DNA of 14,192 nt. Source: an uncultured Lachnospiraceae bacterium. Lineage in GTDB: Bacteria; Bacillota_A; Clostridia; Lachnospirales; Lachnospiraceae. The first letter of the stretch is position 1. Each line of letters begins with the position of its first letter. Below are positions 1 to 6,497 of this stretch, in pieces. Position numbers and translations under genes: made by a program. Under the pieces are notes generated by a model, which saw only the letters and a program-made list of their open reading frames with translations, was not told the DNA's origin and searched no databases. The stretch is from positions 1-14,192 of the forward strand of contig CAJLNC010000065.1 of the NCBI GenBank assembly GCA_905207905.1, read 5' to 3'.

Positions 1-258
1 ACAAGGGACAGCAGTGCGTTGCCGCTGTTTGAGGGAATGACTAATTACTTTCTCAACCGCCTGCCTCAGGATGATGTGTGCTACTGGGATCTGATCTTCG
101 GAGACGGCTCCGGACAGTCCAGAGATTCCTCAGCAGCGGCTGTGGCTGTGTGCGGTATGCATGAGATGATGAGGTATCTGCCTGAGACGGATGAAGAGAA
201 GGAAACCTACCGGAGAGCCATGCACGGCATCCTGCGTTCTCTGATTCAGGGATATGTA
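1..258 (+). pseudogene. Internal fragment of a GH88 unsaturated glucuronyl hydrolase
   Basis: The first ~86 codons read like the middle of a glycoside hydrolase family 88 protein, which hydrolyses unsaturated uronyl oligosaccharides released by polysaccharide lyases. The visible signature is a YFLNRLPQDD.CYWDL stretch followed by RDSSAAAVAVCGMHEM, which resembles the conserved helical-barrel segment of the family. The family is usually about 370-400 residues, so the N-terminal half would lie before the window and the C-terminal part is absent: similarity stops near LIQGY (codons ending about base 255) and DnaJ sequence begins by base 262. Recognition is by motif only and no database search was done. 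No stop or start separates it from the DnaJ part. Confidence 0.6.
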
Positions 259-1206
259 AATCCGGATATGCATCCGGGAGATAAAGAGTGTGAGGAAAAA
301 TTTAAGGAAGCGCAGGAGGCATATGCCGTTTTGAGCGATCCGGAAAAGCGCAGACAGTATGATCAGTTTGGTCATGCAGCATTTGAGGGTGGAGCGGAAA
401 CCTCAGGCTCATATCGATCTGGTTTTTCAGGCTTTGGAGGAGGAACCGACGATTGGCAGGAATATCATTTTGAAGGAGGCGCCGGAAATATGGATGATAT
501 TCTGAATGAATTCTTTCATTCTTCCTTCCATGGTTCCGATTTTGGAGGCTTTTCCGGATATCGTGACACTGGGGATCAGGAAAAGTATGGAAGGTATCAG
601 AAGCCATCCGGCTCCGGCCCATGGGGAAACAGACGCCCATATATGGCAAAGGGGCGGGATGTGAGTGGAGAGATTACCCTGACTTTCGACGAGGCGGCCT
701 TCGGCGGAAAAAAACTGGTGCATTTCAAAAAAGGCGATGGAACGATGGAGTCGTACGAGGTCCATATTCCGGCTGGTATTTCGGAGGGGAAAACGATTCG
801 TCTGAGAGGGAAAGGGGAGCCAGGGGCAGGAGGCAAAGCGCCTGGGGATCTGCTTTTGAAGGTGTCTGTGTTGGAAAAACCGGGTTTTAAACGCCAGGGA
901 GCTGACATCTATACGGTGGTTCAGGTGCCTTTTACAACAGCTGTGTTTGGCGGGGAGGTACCGGTGGAGACCATTACAGGGACGGTGATGTGCAGCCTGA
1001 AGCCCGGAACGCAGTGCGGAACCAAGATCCGTCTGCGGGGAAAGGGAATTGTAAAGATGGATCAGCCAGCTGTGCATGGGGATCAGTATGTGACAGTAGA
1101 AATTCAGGTACCACGCTATCTGAGCATGGAAGCGAAGCGCAGGCTGAAAGAATTTGAACAGACCTGCAGAAAAGAGAAACAGGATCCCAGGGGAAGCGCA
1201 GCGTAA
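1..1206 (+). CDS. DnaJ/CbpA-type co-chaperone with truncated J-domain, fused in frame to a GH88 fragment (5' partial)
   Basis: The frame is open from base 1, so the first start codon inside the window (TTG at 19) is probably not the real start. Numbering from that TTG, residues 1-79 look like GH88 hydrolase and residues ~82-395 like a DnaJ-family protein: end of the J-domain (CEEKFKEAQEAYAVLSDPEK at 91-110, then RRQYDQFG), a Gly/Phe-rich linker (~120-205), and two beta-sandwich substrate-binding domains (~210-365) with the repeated IRLRGKG motif at 260-266 and 337-343. There is no CxxCxGxG zinc finger, as in CbpA-type (class B) proteins. J-domain helix I and most of helix II are missing, and HPD reads NPD at 81-83. 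Since the HPD His is needed to stimulate DnaK ATPase, normal co-chaperone activity is unlikely if this junction is real. The DnaJ identity is clear; the gene is best treated as a rearranged or chimeric remnant. Confidence 0.85.
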   Translation, partial: TRDSSALPLFEGMTNYFLNRLPQDDVCYWDLIFGDGSGQSRDSSAAAVAVCGMHEMMRYLPETDEEKETYRRAMHGILRSLIQGYVNPDMHPGDKECEEKFKEAQEAYAVLSDPEKRRQYDQFGHAAFEGGAETSGSYRSGFSGFGGGTDDWQEYHFEGGAGNMDDILNEFFHSSFHGSDFGGFSGYRDTGDQEKYGRYQKPSGSGPWGNRRPYMAKGRDVSGEITLTFDEAAFGGKKLVHFKKGDGTMESYEVHIPAGISEGKTIRLRGKGEPGAGGKAPGDLLLKVSVLEKPGFKRQGADIYTVVQVPFTTAVFGGEVPVETITGTVMCSLKPGTQCGTKIRLRGKGIVKMDQPAVHGDQYVTVEIQVPRYLSMEAKRRLKEFEQTCRKEKQDPRGSAA

Positions 1207-1223
1207 TAGAGGCATAGAAAAAG

Positions 1224-1340
1224 GGAAGGTTGCAAAATGTTTCCAGATGTATTCCATGGTGTGATTTTTCTTTGAAAACGAACCTGTTCCAGAGAAAAAC
1301 GTATCGAAAATCCACTGGGATTATCATTTTGCAACCTTTC
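1224..1340. repeat. Nested palindromic repeat element, copy 1
   Basis: An outer inverted repeat (AAGGTTGCAAAATG at 1226-1239, perfect complement at 1325-1338) encloses an inner one (TTTTTCT at 1265-1271, AGAAAAA at 1293-1299). The blocks GTGATTTTTCT (1261-1271), AGAAAAAC (1293-1300), CGAAAATCCAC (1305-1315) and TGCAAC near the right end recur in the same order and orientation at 3367-3520. Read on the minus strand, the outer stem is followed by CCCTTTTT, so it may also end the AGCS transcript. It contains no gene; short reading frames across it are a by-product of the repeat. MITE-like or structured repetitive extragenic element (inference). Confidence 0.7.
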
Positions 1341-1377
1341 ATTCCTGAACGGCATTTTTATGATAATAATGATGATT

Positions 1378-2823
1378 TTAAACAGTCGTTCCGTTTGCTT
1401 TTTTGCGTTTCTTTTTCCGGGTGCTCTCATACTCTCTCAGGGATTGAAGGGCCTGACCTGAGAGGGGATAGAGAAACAGAATGTTGAAGATAGTCATCAG
1501 TCCGATTCCCACATCCCCCAGATCCCAGACAACTGTGTAGGCAGCCAGTCCGCCGATAAACAACATAACCAGAGCCAGGAGCTTGTATCCTGTCTGGAAG
1601 CACCATTTGTCTCCAAAAAGATAGGAGAGATTAGAGCGGGCATAAAACAGGATTCCTATAAAAGTGGAAAAGCTGAATAGGCCTAGAATAATGGCGATAA
1701 AGACAACTCCAAAGGTTCCAAGATGGTAATTCATGGCAGCCTGGAGAAGATTCATGCCTTCCAGCCCGTTTGTAATGGTTTCGGGAACCAGAAGCATGAG
1801 AAAGGCGGTACAGCTGCAGATTACAATGGTGTCGATAAATACGCCGAGAGCCTGGGTAAGTCCTACTTTGGCAGGGTGATCGGTCTGCGCAGCAGCTGCT
1901 GCACAGGGGGCAGAACCGGAGCCGGCCTCGTTGGAGAAAAGACCGCGCTTCACTCCGTTCATCAGCACAGCGCCAAAGCCGCCGGCCACTACCTGACGGA
2001 AACCAAAGGCTTCCTGGAAAATTCGGGCCATCACCTGCGGCAGTTGTCCAATATGAAGGAGGACAAGAAAAATAGTGACAGCAAAGTAGCAGGCAGCCAT
2101 GATAGGCACCAGGATGTCTAATACTTTTACCGATGCATTTTTTCTCAGAACGATCAGGGCAGCCAGTACTACCAGAAAAATGGTAGTGTAGAGGGGCGGA
2201 ATGTGAAACGCATTCTTAAAGGCAGAAGAGACCGAATTTCCGATCACTTGGCTGATGCCGCACCAGCAGATCAGGCCGGATAGAGCGAACAGTACGGCCA
2301 GAATGGAGCGCCTTGGGGATTTGCTGCCTCTCTTTTGATTTACATAGTGATGGATATAGTAGGCTGGACCGCCGCGGTATCCGCCGTAGAGAGGATCCTT
2401 TTCTTTGTGAAGCTGCGCTAGGGTGGCTTCAATGAAAGCAGTGGAGGAGCCGATGATGGCGGTGAGCCACATCCAGAAAACAGCTCCGGCTCCTCCGGCG
2501 GAGATGGCAGCTACCACGCCTACCAGATTCCCCATGCCAACCCTTGTGGCAGTGGAGACGATCAGGGACTGCATGGTGGAAAGGCTCCCGGATGTTTTCT
2601 CCTTTTTTTCGGTAAGCGCGCGGATCATATCAGGAAAAAGTCGGATAGGAAGAAAGCGGGTGCGGATCGTGAAATAGATTCCCGTGGGAACTAGGAGCAG
2701 AACCAGAAGAGAAACTCCCATTTGTCCGCCGCCCGGCAAAGGGATAAAAAACAGATCTCCCCAGAGAAAGGAATAGACTGTTTCGATGATTGTGACAAAA
2801 AAGTTTGAAATTGAAGAAAGCAT
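1378..2823 (-). CDS. Sodium:alanine/glycine symporter, AGCS family
   Basis: This 481-residue integral membrane protein belongs to the alanine/glycine:cation symporter family, which imports small neutral amino acids with sodium. Its length is normal for the family. Family hallmarks are TRVGMGNLVGVVAAISAGG (residues 93-111), the loop YGGYRGGPAYYI (146-157), and GLFSNEAGSGSAPCAAAAAQ (293-312), with about ten or more hydrophobic helices between residues 35 and 455 and a very basic C-terminal tail. The start is supported by GGGAGG six bases upstream of the ATG. It has its own promoter and is divergent from the leuA unit. Substrate (alanine, glycine or another small amino acid) cannot be fixed from sequence. 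No glycine riboswitch is apparent in its leader. Confidence 0.93.
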   Translation of the reverse strand: MLSSISNFFVTIIETVYSFLWGDLFFIPLPGGGQMGVSLLVLLLVPTGIYFTIRTRFLPIRLFPDMIRALTEKKEKTSGSLSTMQSLIVSTATRVGMGNLVGVVAAISAGGAGAVFWMWLTAIIGSSTAFIEATLAQLHKEKDPLYGGYRGGPAYYIHHYVNQKRGSKSPRRSILAVLFALSGLICWCGISQVIGNSVSSAFKNAFHIPPLYTTIFLVVLAALIVLRKNASVKVLDILVPIMAACYFAVTIFLVLLHIGQLPQVMARIFQEAFGFRQVVAGGFGAVLMNGVKRGLFSNEAGSGSAPCAAAAAQTDHPAKVGLTQALGVFIDTIVICSCTAFLMLLVPETITNGLEGMNLLQAAMNYHLGTFGVVFIAIILGLFSFSTFIGILFYARSNLSYLFGDKWCFQTGYKLLALVMLFIGGLAAYTVVWDLGDVGIGLMTIFNILFLYPLSGQALQSLREYESTRKKKRKKANGTTV

Positions 2824-2852
2824 AGATACCTCCCATGTTTATCATTCGTCCG

Positions 2853-2899
2853 GCATCAGTGTGCAGAGAGCAGTAGTATTGCCCACGGCAGCCTGATGC
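2853..2899 (-). promoter_or_regulatory. Hairpin in the symporter mRNA leader
   Basis: GCATCAG at 2893-2899 (minus-strand reading) pairs with CTGATGC at 2853-2859, and the stem can extend inward after a two-base mismatch (TGC with GCA). The predicted symporter transcript begins just upstream, so this 47-base hairpin fills most of its leader. No U-run follows, so it is not an obvious attenuator, and I do not recognise a riboswitch class. Function unknown. Confidence 0.45.
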
Positions 2900-2919
2900 G
2901 ATAAGACATCACGGATACT

Positions 2920-2948
2920 ATTATAATCGTTCTTTGCCAATCTGTAAA
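2920..2948 (-). promoter_or_regulatory. Sigma-A promoter of the AGCS symporter gene
   Basis: On the minus strand, TTTACA (plus coordinates 2943-2948, 5/6 to consensus) and TATAAT (2920-2925) are separated by 17 bases. Transcription would start near 2913 and give a leader of about 90 bases before the ATG at 2823. Confidence 0.75.
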
Positions 2949-2987
2949 TTATTACTTTAAAGTGTTAGAGAAAAATTGAAAAACAGA

Positions 2988-3016
2988 TTGACTTTTTTAA
3001 AAAGAAGTGTTAAAGT
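2988..3016 (+). promoter_or_regulatory. Promoter of the T-box-leuA transcript
   Basis: TTGACT (2988-2993) and TAAAGT (3011-3016) are spaced by 17 bases, immediately upstream of the T-box leader. The -10 is weak and overlaps a tandem pair of the octamer AAGTGTTA (3005-3020), with a third copy at 2960-2967, so it may be under repressor or activator control (inference). Confidence 0.55.
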
Positions 3017-3022
3017 GTTAAT

Positions 3023-3333
3023 AATTCACTGAACCAAAATGCGAAGATGAGGAGTAGTACCTTTCCTGCCAGATACAGAAAACTGCCGGGTGATGCGAGA
3101 CAGCGGAGGAGAGAAGGGGAACTGACCTCTGAGCGGCTGCCCCAAATAGGACACAGGTTTTAGAGTAGGCGCAGACGGGTTCCGGCCGTTATTCGGGAAG
3201 GGTATATGATCTGGTTATGCAGATCCGTATCCGATGAGTGCGTGAGTGTTTCACGAACAGGAGTGGTACCGCGAAAGATTTAGAATCTTCCGTCTCTTGT
3301 GGCTGTAAGCCATGGGGATTGGGAGTTTTTTTT
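3023..3333 (+). promoter_or_regulatory. T-box leader (tRNA-Leu-sensing), specifier CUG
   Basis: A tRNA-sensing T-box riboswitch controlling leuA. Stem I has GAGG (3049-3052) pairing with CCTC (3126-3129) and CCTT (3060-3063) with AAGG (3114-3117); between them lies the specifier loop with AGTA on the 5' side and GAA-CTG-A on the 3' side. The codon in the specifier position, CTG (3122-3124), is leucine, matching the downstream gene. The T-box proper, GGAGTGGTACCGCG (3260-3273), holds the TGGT bulge (3264-3267); its last base would pair with a discriminator A, as expected for tRNA-Leu. Uncharged tRNA-Leu should favour the antiterminator and allow leuA transcription. The terminator follows. Identification is firm; stem boundaries are by hand. 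Confidence 0.93.
3288..3333 (+). terminator. T-box-controlled intrinsic terminator
   Basis: A strong stem formed around TGGCT-GTA-AGCCA (3300-3312), extended outward by G-U-rich pairs, is followed by a run of eight T (3326-3333). Its 5' side lies just 3' of the T-box, the usual mutually exclusive arrangement with the antiterminator. Confidence 0.85.
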
Positions 3334-3334
3334 A

Positions 3335-3360
3335 TTTCATAGGAATTTTTTTCTATGAAA
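3335..3360. repeat. Short perfect inverted repeat after the T-box terminator
   Basis: TTTCATAG (3335-3342) and CTATGAAA (3353-3360) are perfect complements around a T-rich ten-base loop. It lies between the terminator U-run and repeat copy 2. No T-run follows on the plus strand, so it is not an extra leuA terminator. It may mark the boundary of the repeat or form the edge of the processed leader; function unknown. Confidence 0.5.
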
Positions 3361-3366
3361 CAAAAA

Positions 3367-3520
3367 GGGGATGTTGCGAAATCAATGCCAATAAGATAAG
3401 GACATTGATTGCAAAATACCTGCGGCGGTACTCTTTCAGGTGATTTTTCTCCGAAAAATAATATCTTTTAAAAGAAAAACACACCGAAAATCCACCGAAA
3501 TGAGCATTGTGCAACATCCC
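3367..3520. repeat. Nested palindromic repeat element, copy 2
   Basis: Outer arms GGGGATGTTGC (3367-3377) and GCAACATCCCC (3511-3521) enclose the same ordered core as copy 1: GTGATTTTTCT (3440-3450), AGAAAAAC (3473-3480), CGAAAATCCAC (3485-3495). It is longer than copy 1 because of an extra internal hairpin, AATCAATG (3380-3387) with CATTGATT (3403-3410). On the minus strand the outer stem runs into CCCCTTTTTG, again terminator-like. It sits inside the leuA leader, between the T-box terminator and the ribosome binding site, so leuA mRNA must contain it. Confidence 0.7.
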
Positions 3521-3565
3521 CGCCGAAATGAGTTGTAAAAAATGAAAACATGGAGGAATGTTAGA

Positions 3566-5233
3566 ATGATGAATTGCAGGAAGTATACCAGACAATATTT
3601 TATGCCGCCGGTTACATCCAACAAGTGGGTAGAAAAAGAGTATGTGGATCATGCTCCTATTTGGTGCAGCGTAGATTTGCGGGACGGAAATCAGGCACTG
3701 GTAGTGCCTATGTCCCTGGAACAGAAACTGGATTTTTTCAGCCTTCTGGTGAAAGTAGGATTTAAAGAGATTGAGGTGGGATTTCCTGCTGCCTCTGACA
3801 CAGAATATCAGTTTTTAAGAACGCTGATTGAGCGTGATATGATTCCGGACGATGTGACGGTGCAGGTACTGACTCAGGCCAGAGAACACATTATCCGAAA
3901 AACCTTTGAAGCTTTGGAAGGGGTCAAAAATGCAGTAGTGCATGTATACAATTCTACTTCCCTGGCTCAGCGGGAGCAGGTGTTTGACAAATCAAAGGAG
4001 GAGATTAAAAAGATTGCGGTAGACGGGGCAAAGCTTCTGAAGGATCTGACAGAGGAAGCGGGAGCGAAGTATCGCTTTGAGTACAGCCCGGAGAGCTTTA
4101 CAGGCACAGAACCGGAGTATGCCCTGGAGGTGTGCAATGCCGTTTTGGATGTCTGGCAGCCCACAGCTGACCGAAAGGCCATTATCAACCTTCCCAGTAC
4201 AGTGCAGCTTTCCATGCCCCACGTGTATGCCAGCCAGATTGAATATATCAGTGAAAATCTGAAATACCGGGATAATGTGATTTTGTCTCTGCATCCTCAC
4301 AATGACAGAGGCTGCGGCATTTCTGATGCAGAGCTGGGGATTTTAGCGGGCGCAGACCGGATTGAGGGTACTTTGTTTGGCAATGGAGAGCGAACTGGAA
4401 ATGTGGATATTGTGACGCTGGCTATGAATCTTTATGCTCAAGGGGTAGATCCGGAACTGGATTTTTCTGATATGCCTTCTGTCTGCGAGCAGTATGAGCA
4501 GTATACAGGAATGAAAGTGGATGAGAGAAGTCCTTACAGCGGCGCTCTGGTATTTGCAGCTTTTTCCGGTTCTCATCAGGACGCCATTGCCAAGGGAATG
4601 AAATACAGGGAGGAGAGAAAGGAGGAGCTGTGGACAGTTCCCTATCTTCCCATTGATCCTACAGATATCGGCCGCTGCTACGATGCGGATGTAATTCGTA
4701 TTAACAGCCAGTCCGGTAAAGGCGGTGTGGGTTATATTCTGGAGCAGCACTATGGATTGCGGCTGCCCAAGAAGATGCGGGAAGCTATGGGCTATGCAGT
4801 GAAGGCAGCTTCCGATACTGGACATAAGGAAATGATGCCGGAAGAGATCTTCAGTCTCTTTAAAGAAAAATTTGAAAATGTGTCAGTTCCCTATCAGATT
4901 ACGGAGGTTCATTTCAAACAGCACAATGGTATTATCGCAGAGGTGACGACTACCTTCCAGGGCAAAACCAATGTGATTATTGCTTCCGGAAATGGCCGTC
5001 TGAATGCAGTAAGCAATGCCATTAAACGTCATTATCGTCTGGAATATGATCTGGTCACTTATGAGGAGCATGCGTTAGAACAGAGCTCCAGCTCCAGAGC
5101 AATTGCCTATGTGGGGATCCGGGAGAGAAGTACCGGAATGCTCTACTGGGGGGCTGGATTGAACGTAGATATTATCCGGGCATCCATTGATGGACTGCTG
5201 ACAGCGGTAAACAATATGGTAAAAGATAAATAG
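3566..5233 (+). CDS. leuA: 2-isopropylmalate synthase
   Basis: Condenses acetyl-CoA with 2-ketoisovalerate, the first committed step of leucine synthesis, in the cytoplasm. From ATG 3566 the protein has 555 residues, fitting the long LeuA form. The HMGL-like TIM barrel starts with SVDLRDGNQAL (35-45), carries the metal-binding HPHND (243-247) and GNGERTGN (272-279), and is followed by a C-terminal LeuA dimerisation/leucine-sensing domain (~430-555). An upstream in-frame ATG at 3542 would put the GGAGG at 3552-3556 inside the coding region; that GGAGG is nine bases before ATG 3566, so 3566 (or the adjacent ATG 3569) is preferred. The gene stands alone behind a leucine T-box, so both transcriptional attenuation by tRNA-Leu and leucine feedback are expected. 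No other leu gene is present in the window. Confidence 0.96.
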   Translation: MMNCRKYTRQYFMPPVTSNKWVEKEYVDHAPIWCSVDLRDGNQALVVPMSLEQKLDFFSLLVKVGFKEIEVGFPAASDTEYQFLRTLIERDMIPDDVTVQVLTQAREHIIRKTFEALEGVKNAVVHVYNSTSLAQREQVFDKSKEEIKKIAVDGAKLLKDLTEEAGAKYRFEYSPESFTGTEPEYALEVCNAVLDVWQPTADRKAIINLPSTVQLSMPHVYASQIEYISENLKYRDNVILSLHPHNDRGCGISDAELGILAGADRIEGTLFGNGERTGNVDIVTLAMNLYAQGVDPELDFSDMPSVCEQYEQYTGMKVDERSPYSGALVFAAFSGSHQDAIAKGMKYREERKEELWTVPYLPIDPTDIGRCYDADVIRINSQSGKGGVGYILEQHYGLRLPKKMREAMGYAVKAASDTGHKEMMPEEIFSLFKEKFENVSVPYQITEVHFKQHNGIIAEVTTTFQGKTNVIIASGNGRLNAVSNAIKRHYRLEYDLVTYEEHALEQSSSSRAIAYVGIRERSTGMLYWGAGLNVDIIRASIDGLLTAVNNMVKDK

Positions 5234-5261
5234 GTAAATGTTACAAAAATATTAACAAACG

Positions 5262-5309
5262 TGCCAAAAGCCGAAAAATGTCGAAAACAGACGGCCTTTG
5301 GCATTTTTT
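5262..5309 (+). terminator. Intrinsic terminator of leuA
   Basis: TGCCAAAAGCCG (5262-5273) pairs with CGGCCTTTGGCA (5292-5303) with one mismatch, followed by six T. It lies about 30 bases after the leuA stop, making leuA monocistronic. Confidence 0.85.
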
Positions 5310-5365
5310 GTTGAAGAAAAAACCGGAAAAACAGAGGGATATATTACAAAAGTGTGAAAAATATA

Positions 5366-5394
5366 TTGACATTATGATAAAAATTTCTTATAAT
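5366..5394 (+). promoter_or_regulatory. Consensus sigma-A promoter of the SleB-like gene
   Basis: TTGACA (5366-5371), 17-base spacer, TATAAT (5389-5394): a perfect match in both hexamers and spacing. The predicted start near 5401 leaves a ~90-base leader. A housekeeping promoter this strong suggests vegetative rather than spore-restricted expression (inference). Confidence 0.85.
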
Positions 5395-5493
5395 TATAGA
5401 CAGTTGCAGAGGCAGTATAAATAGGGGGACGCAAAGAATCGGCGATAGTACGGGGAGATGCTATTAGAACAAATAAACAGGTTAGGAGAGTTT

Positions 5494-6315
5494 ATGGATC
5501 TATTAGTGAACGTATGGAAAAGCTGCCGAGGTTCTTTACAGAGAATCTTGCAGCAGCAAATCAGAGATTTGGCGTTGATTTTGTCAGGCATACTGCTGAC
5601 AGGAGTATGCGTTCTGGTGGTATCTGGTTTTTTCGCTGGGGGCCAGGGCGTGGTGTATGCAGTCAGTGATGTTTCTGCTCAGAGCGGCGGATCTGTACAG
5701 GCGGGACTTATGGGAGTGGTAAACGGTGTGGCCTGTATGGAAGCGTACTACAAGGCAGGACAGACGAAAGATGTATCGAATGCGAATGAGGAAATACTGG
5801 TAGGAACGAAAGAAGTAGATTTAGGCGTTGTGAACCGAAATGCCTTTCTGGAAGGTGTACAGGCAGCGGGAGCCTTGGGACAAGATGCGCTGGAGACAGT
5901 AGCGGAGAATCAGATGTCCTACAATGATTACTATACGCTTTTACAGATTGTGGAGGCGGAGGCTACCGGAGGAGATGAGACCAGTAAGCTTCTGGTGGCA
6001 AACGTAGTTTTGAACCGTGTTAAGGATTCGCATTTCCCGGATACCGTCTATGATGTGGTTTGGCAAGTGGTTGACGGCTCTGCACAGTTTTCTCCCACAG
6101 CGGATGGCAGGATTTCTTCCTGCGAGATTACCGGCTCTACGATTCGGGCTGTAGATCGGGCGTTAGCGGGAGAAGATCTTTCACAGGGAGCTTTGTTTTT
6201 TGTGGCAAGAAGCTCTGCGGCTTCGCAGAATGTAGATTGGTTTGATTCTTCACTGGTATGGCTTTTCGAGTACGGTGGCCATGAATATTATACTTTCCGC
6301 GAGTACTGTGAATAA
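5494..6315 (+). CDS. SleB/CwlJ-type cell-wall hydrolase, membrane-anchored
   Basis: A 273-residue protein with one N-terminal transmembrane segment (~26-46), a linker (~50-140) with no recognised domain, and a C-terminal SleB-type Hydrolase_2 domain (~145-270). SleB enzymes are lytic transglycosylases acting on peptidoglycan. The motif IVEAEATGGDE...VANVVLNRV (152-175) matches the catalytic AEARGE...VVLNRV region, with Glu156 the likely catalytic acid. The domain ends in FVARSSAASQ and GGHEYYTF. ATG 5494 is chosen because AGGAG (5484-5488) precedes it at a workable distance; the in-frame ATG at 5458 has its purine run touching the start codon. The strong housekeeping promoter and separate terminator suggest a vegetative wall-remodelling role rather than cortex lysis in spore germination, but this is inference. 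Confidence 0.85.
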   Translation: MDLLVNVWKSCRGSLQRILQQQIRDLALILSGILLTGVCVLVVSGFFAGGQGVVYAVSDVSAQSGGSVQAGLMGVVNGVACMEAYYKAGQTKDVSNANEEILVGTKEVDLGVVNRNAFLEGVQAAGALGQDALETVAENQMSYNDYYTLLQIVEAEATGGDETSKLLVANVVLNRVKDSHFPDTVYDVVWQVVDGSAQFSPTADGRISSCEITGSTIRAVDRALAGEDLSQGALFFVARSSAASQNVDWFDSSLVWLFEYGGHEYYTFREYCE

Positions 6316-6410
6316 AGAGCTGCCGTAAAATGGACAGGATTTTTTTCAATATCAGAATTTTCTGATGTGGGAAAGGAATTCCTTCCATTTTGCGGCAGCT
6401 CTTTTTCTTT
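6314..6410 (+). terminator. Long-stem terminator of the SleB-like gene
   Basis: Bases 6314-6334 and 6384-6404 form a 21-base-pair stem with a single G-U pair, closing a ~49-base loop that contains its own hairpin (ATCAGA at 6351-6356, TCTGAT at 6360-6365). The 3' arm runs into TTTTTCTTTTGT. The left arm begins in the stop codon of the gene. Confidence 0.8.
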
Positions 6411-6414
6411 TGTC

Positions 6415-6443
6415 TTTTCAAATGGGAACAGGTATGGTATACT
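6415..6443 (+). promoter_or_regulatory. Extended -10 promoter of thrC
   Basis: TATACT (6438-6443) is preceded by TGG, an extended -10, with a weak TTTTCA (6415-6420) 17 bases upstream. It overlaps the tail of the preceding terminator and lies about 55 bases before the thrC ATG. Confidence 0.6.
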
Positions 6444-6497
6444 CAAAAGCAATGAATAAAAATCAGAAATAAATCAAAGGAAGATGAGGTTGAACAC

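Noticed and set aside
974..1430. Minus-strand reading frames of 104-122 residues over the dnaJ end and repeat copy 1
   Set aside because: They cross the palindromic repeat; similar residues reappear in minus-strand frames over copy 2 only because the DNA repeats. No ribosome binding site or domain.
1723..2121. Plus-strand 132-residue frame opposite the symporter gene
   Set aside because: Antisense shadow of a clear AGCS coding region; no domain or ribosome binding site.
2826..2913. Glycine riboswitch upstream of the AGCS symporter
   Set aside because: The ~90-base leader is short and I could not find the aptamer core motifs; only a simple hairpin is present.
3353..3652. Minus-strand 99- and 62-residue frames over repeat copy 2
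   Set aside because: They overlap the leuA start and the repeat and show no coding signs; by-product of the repeat.
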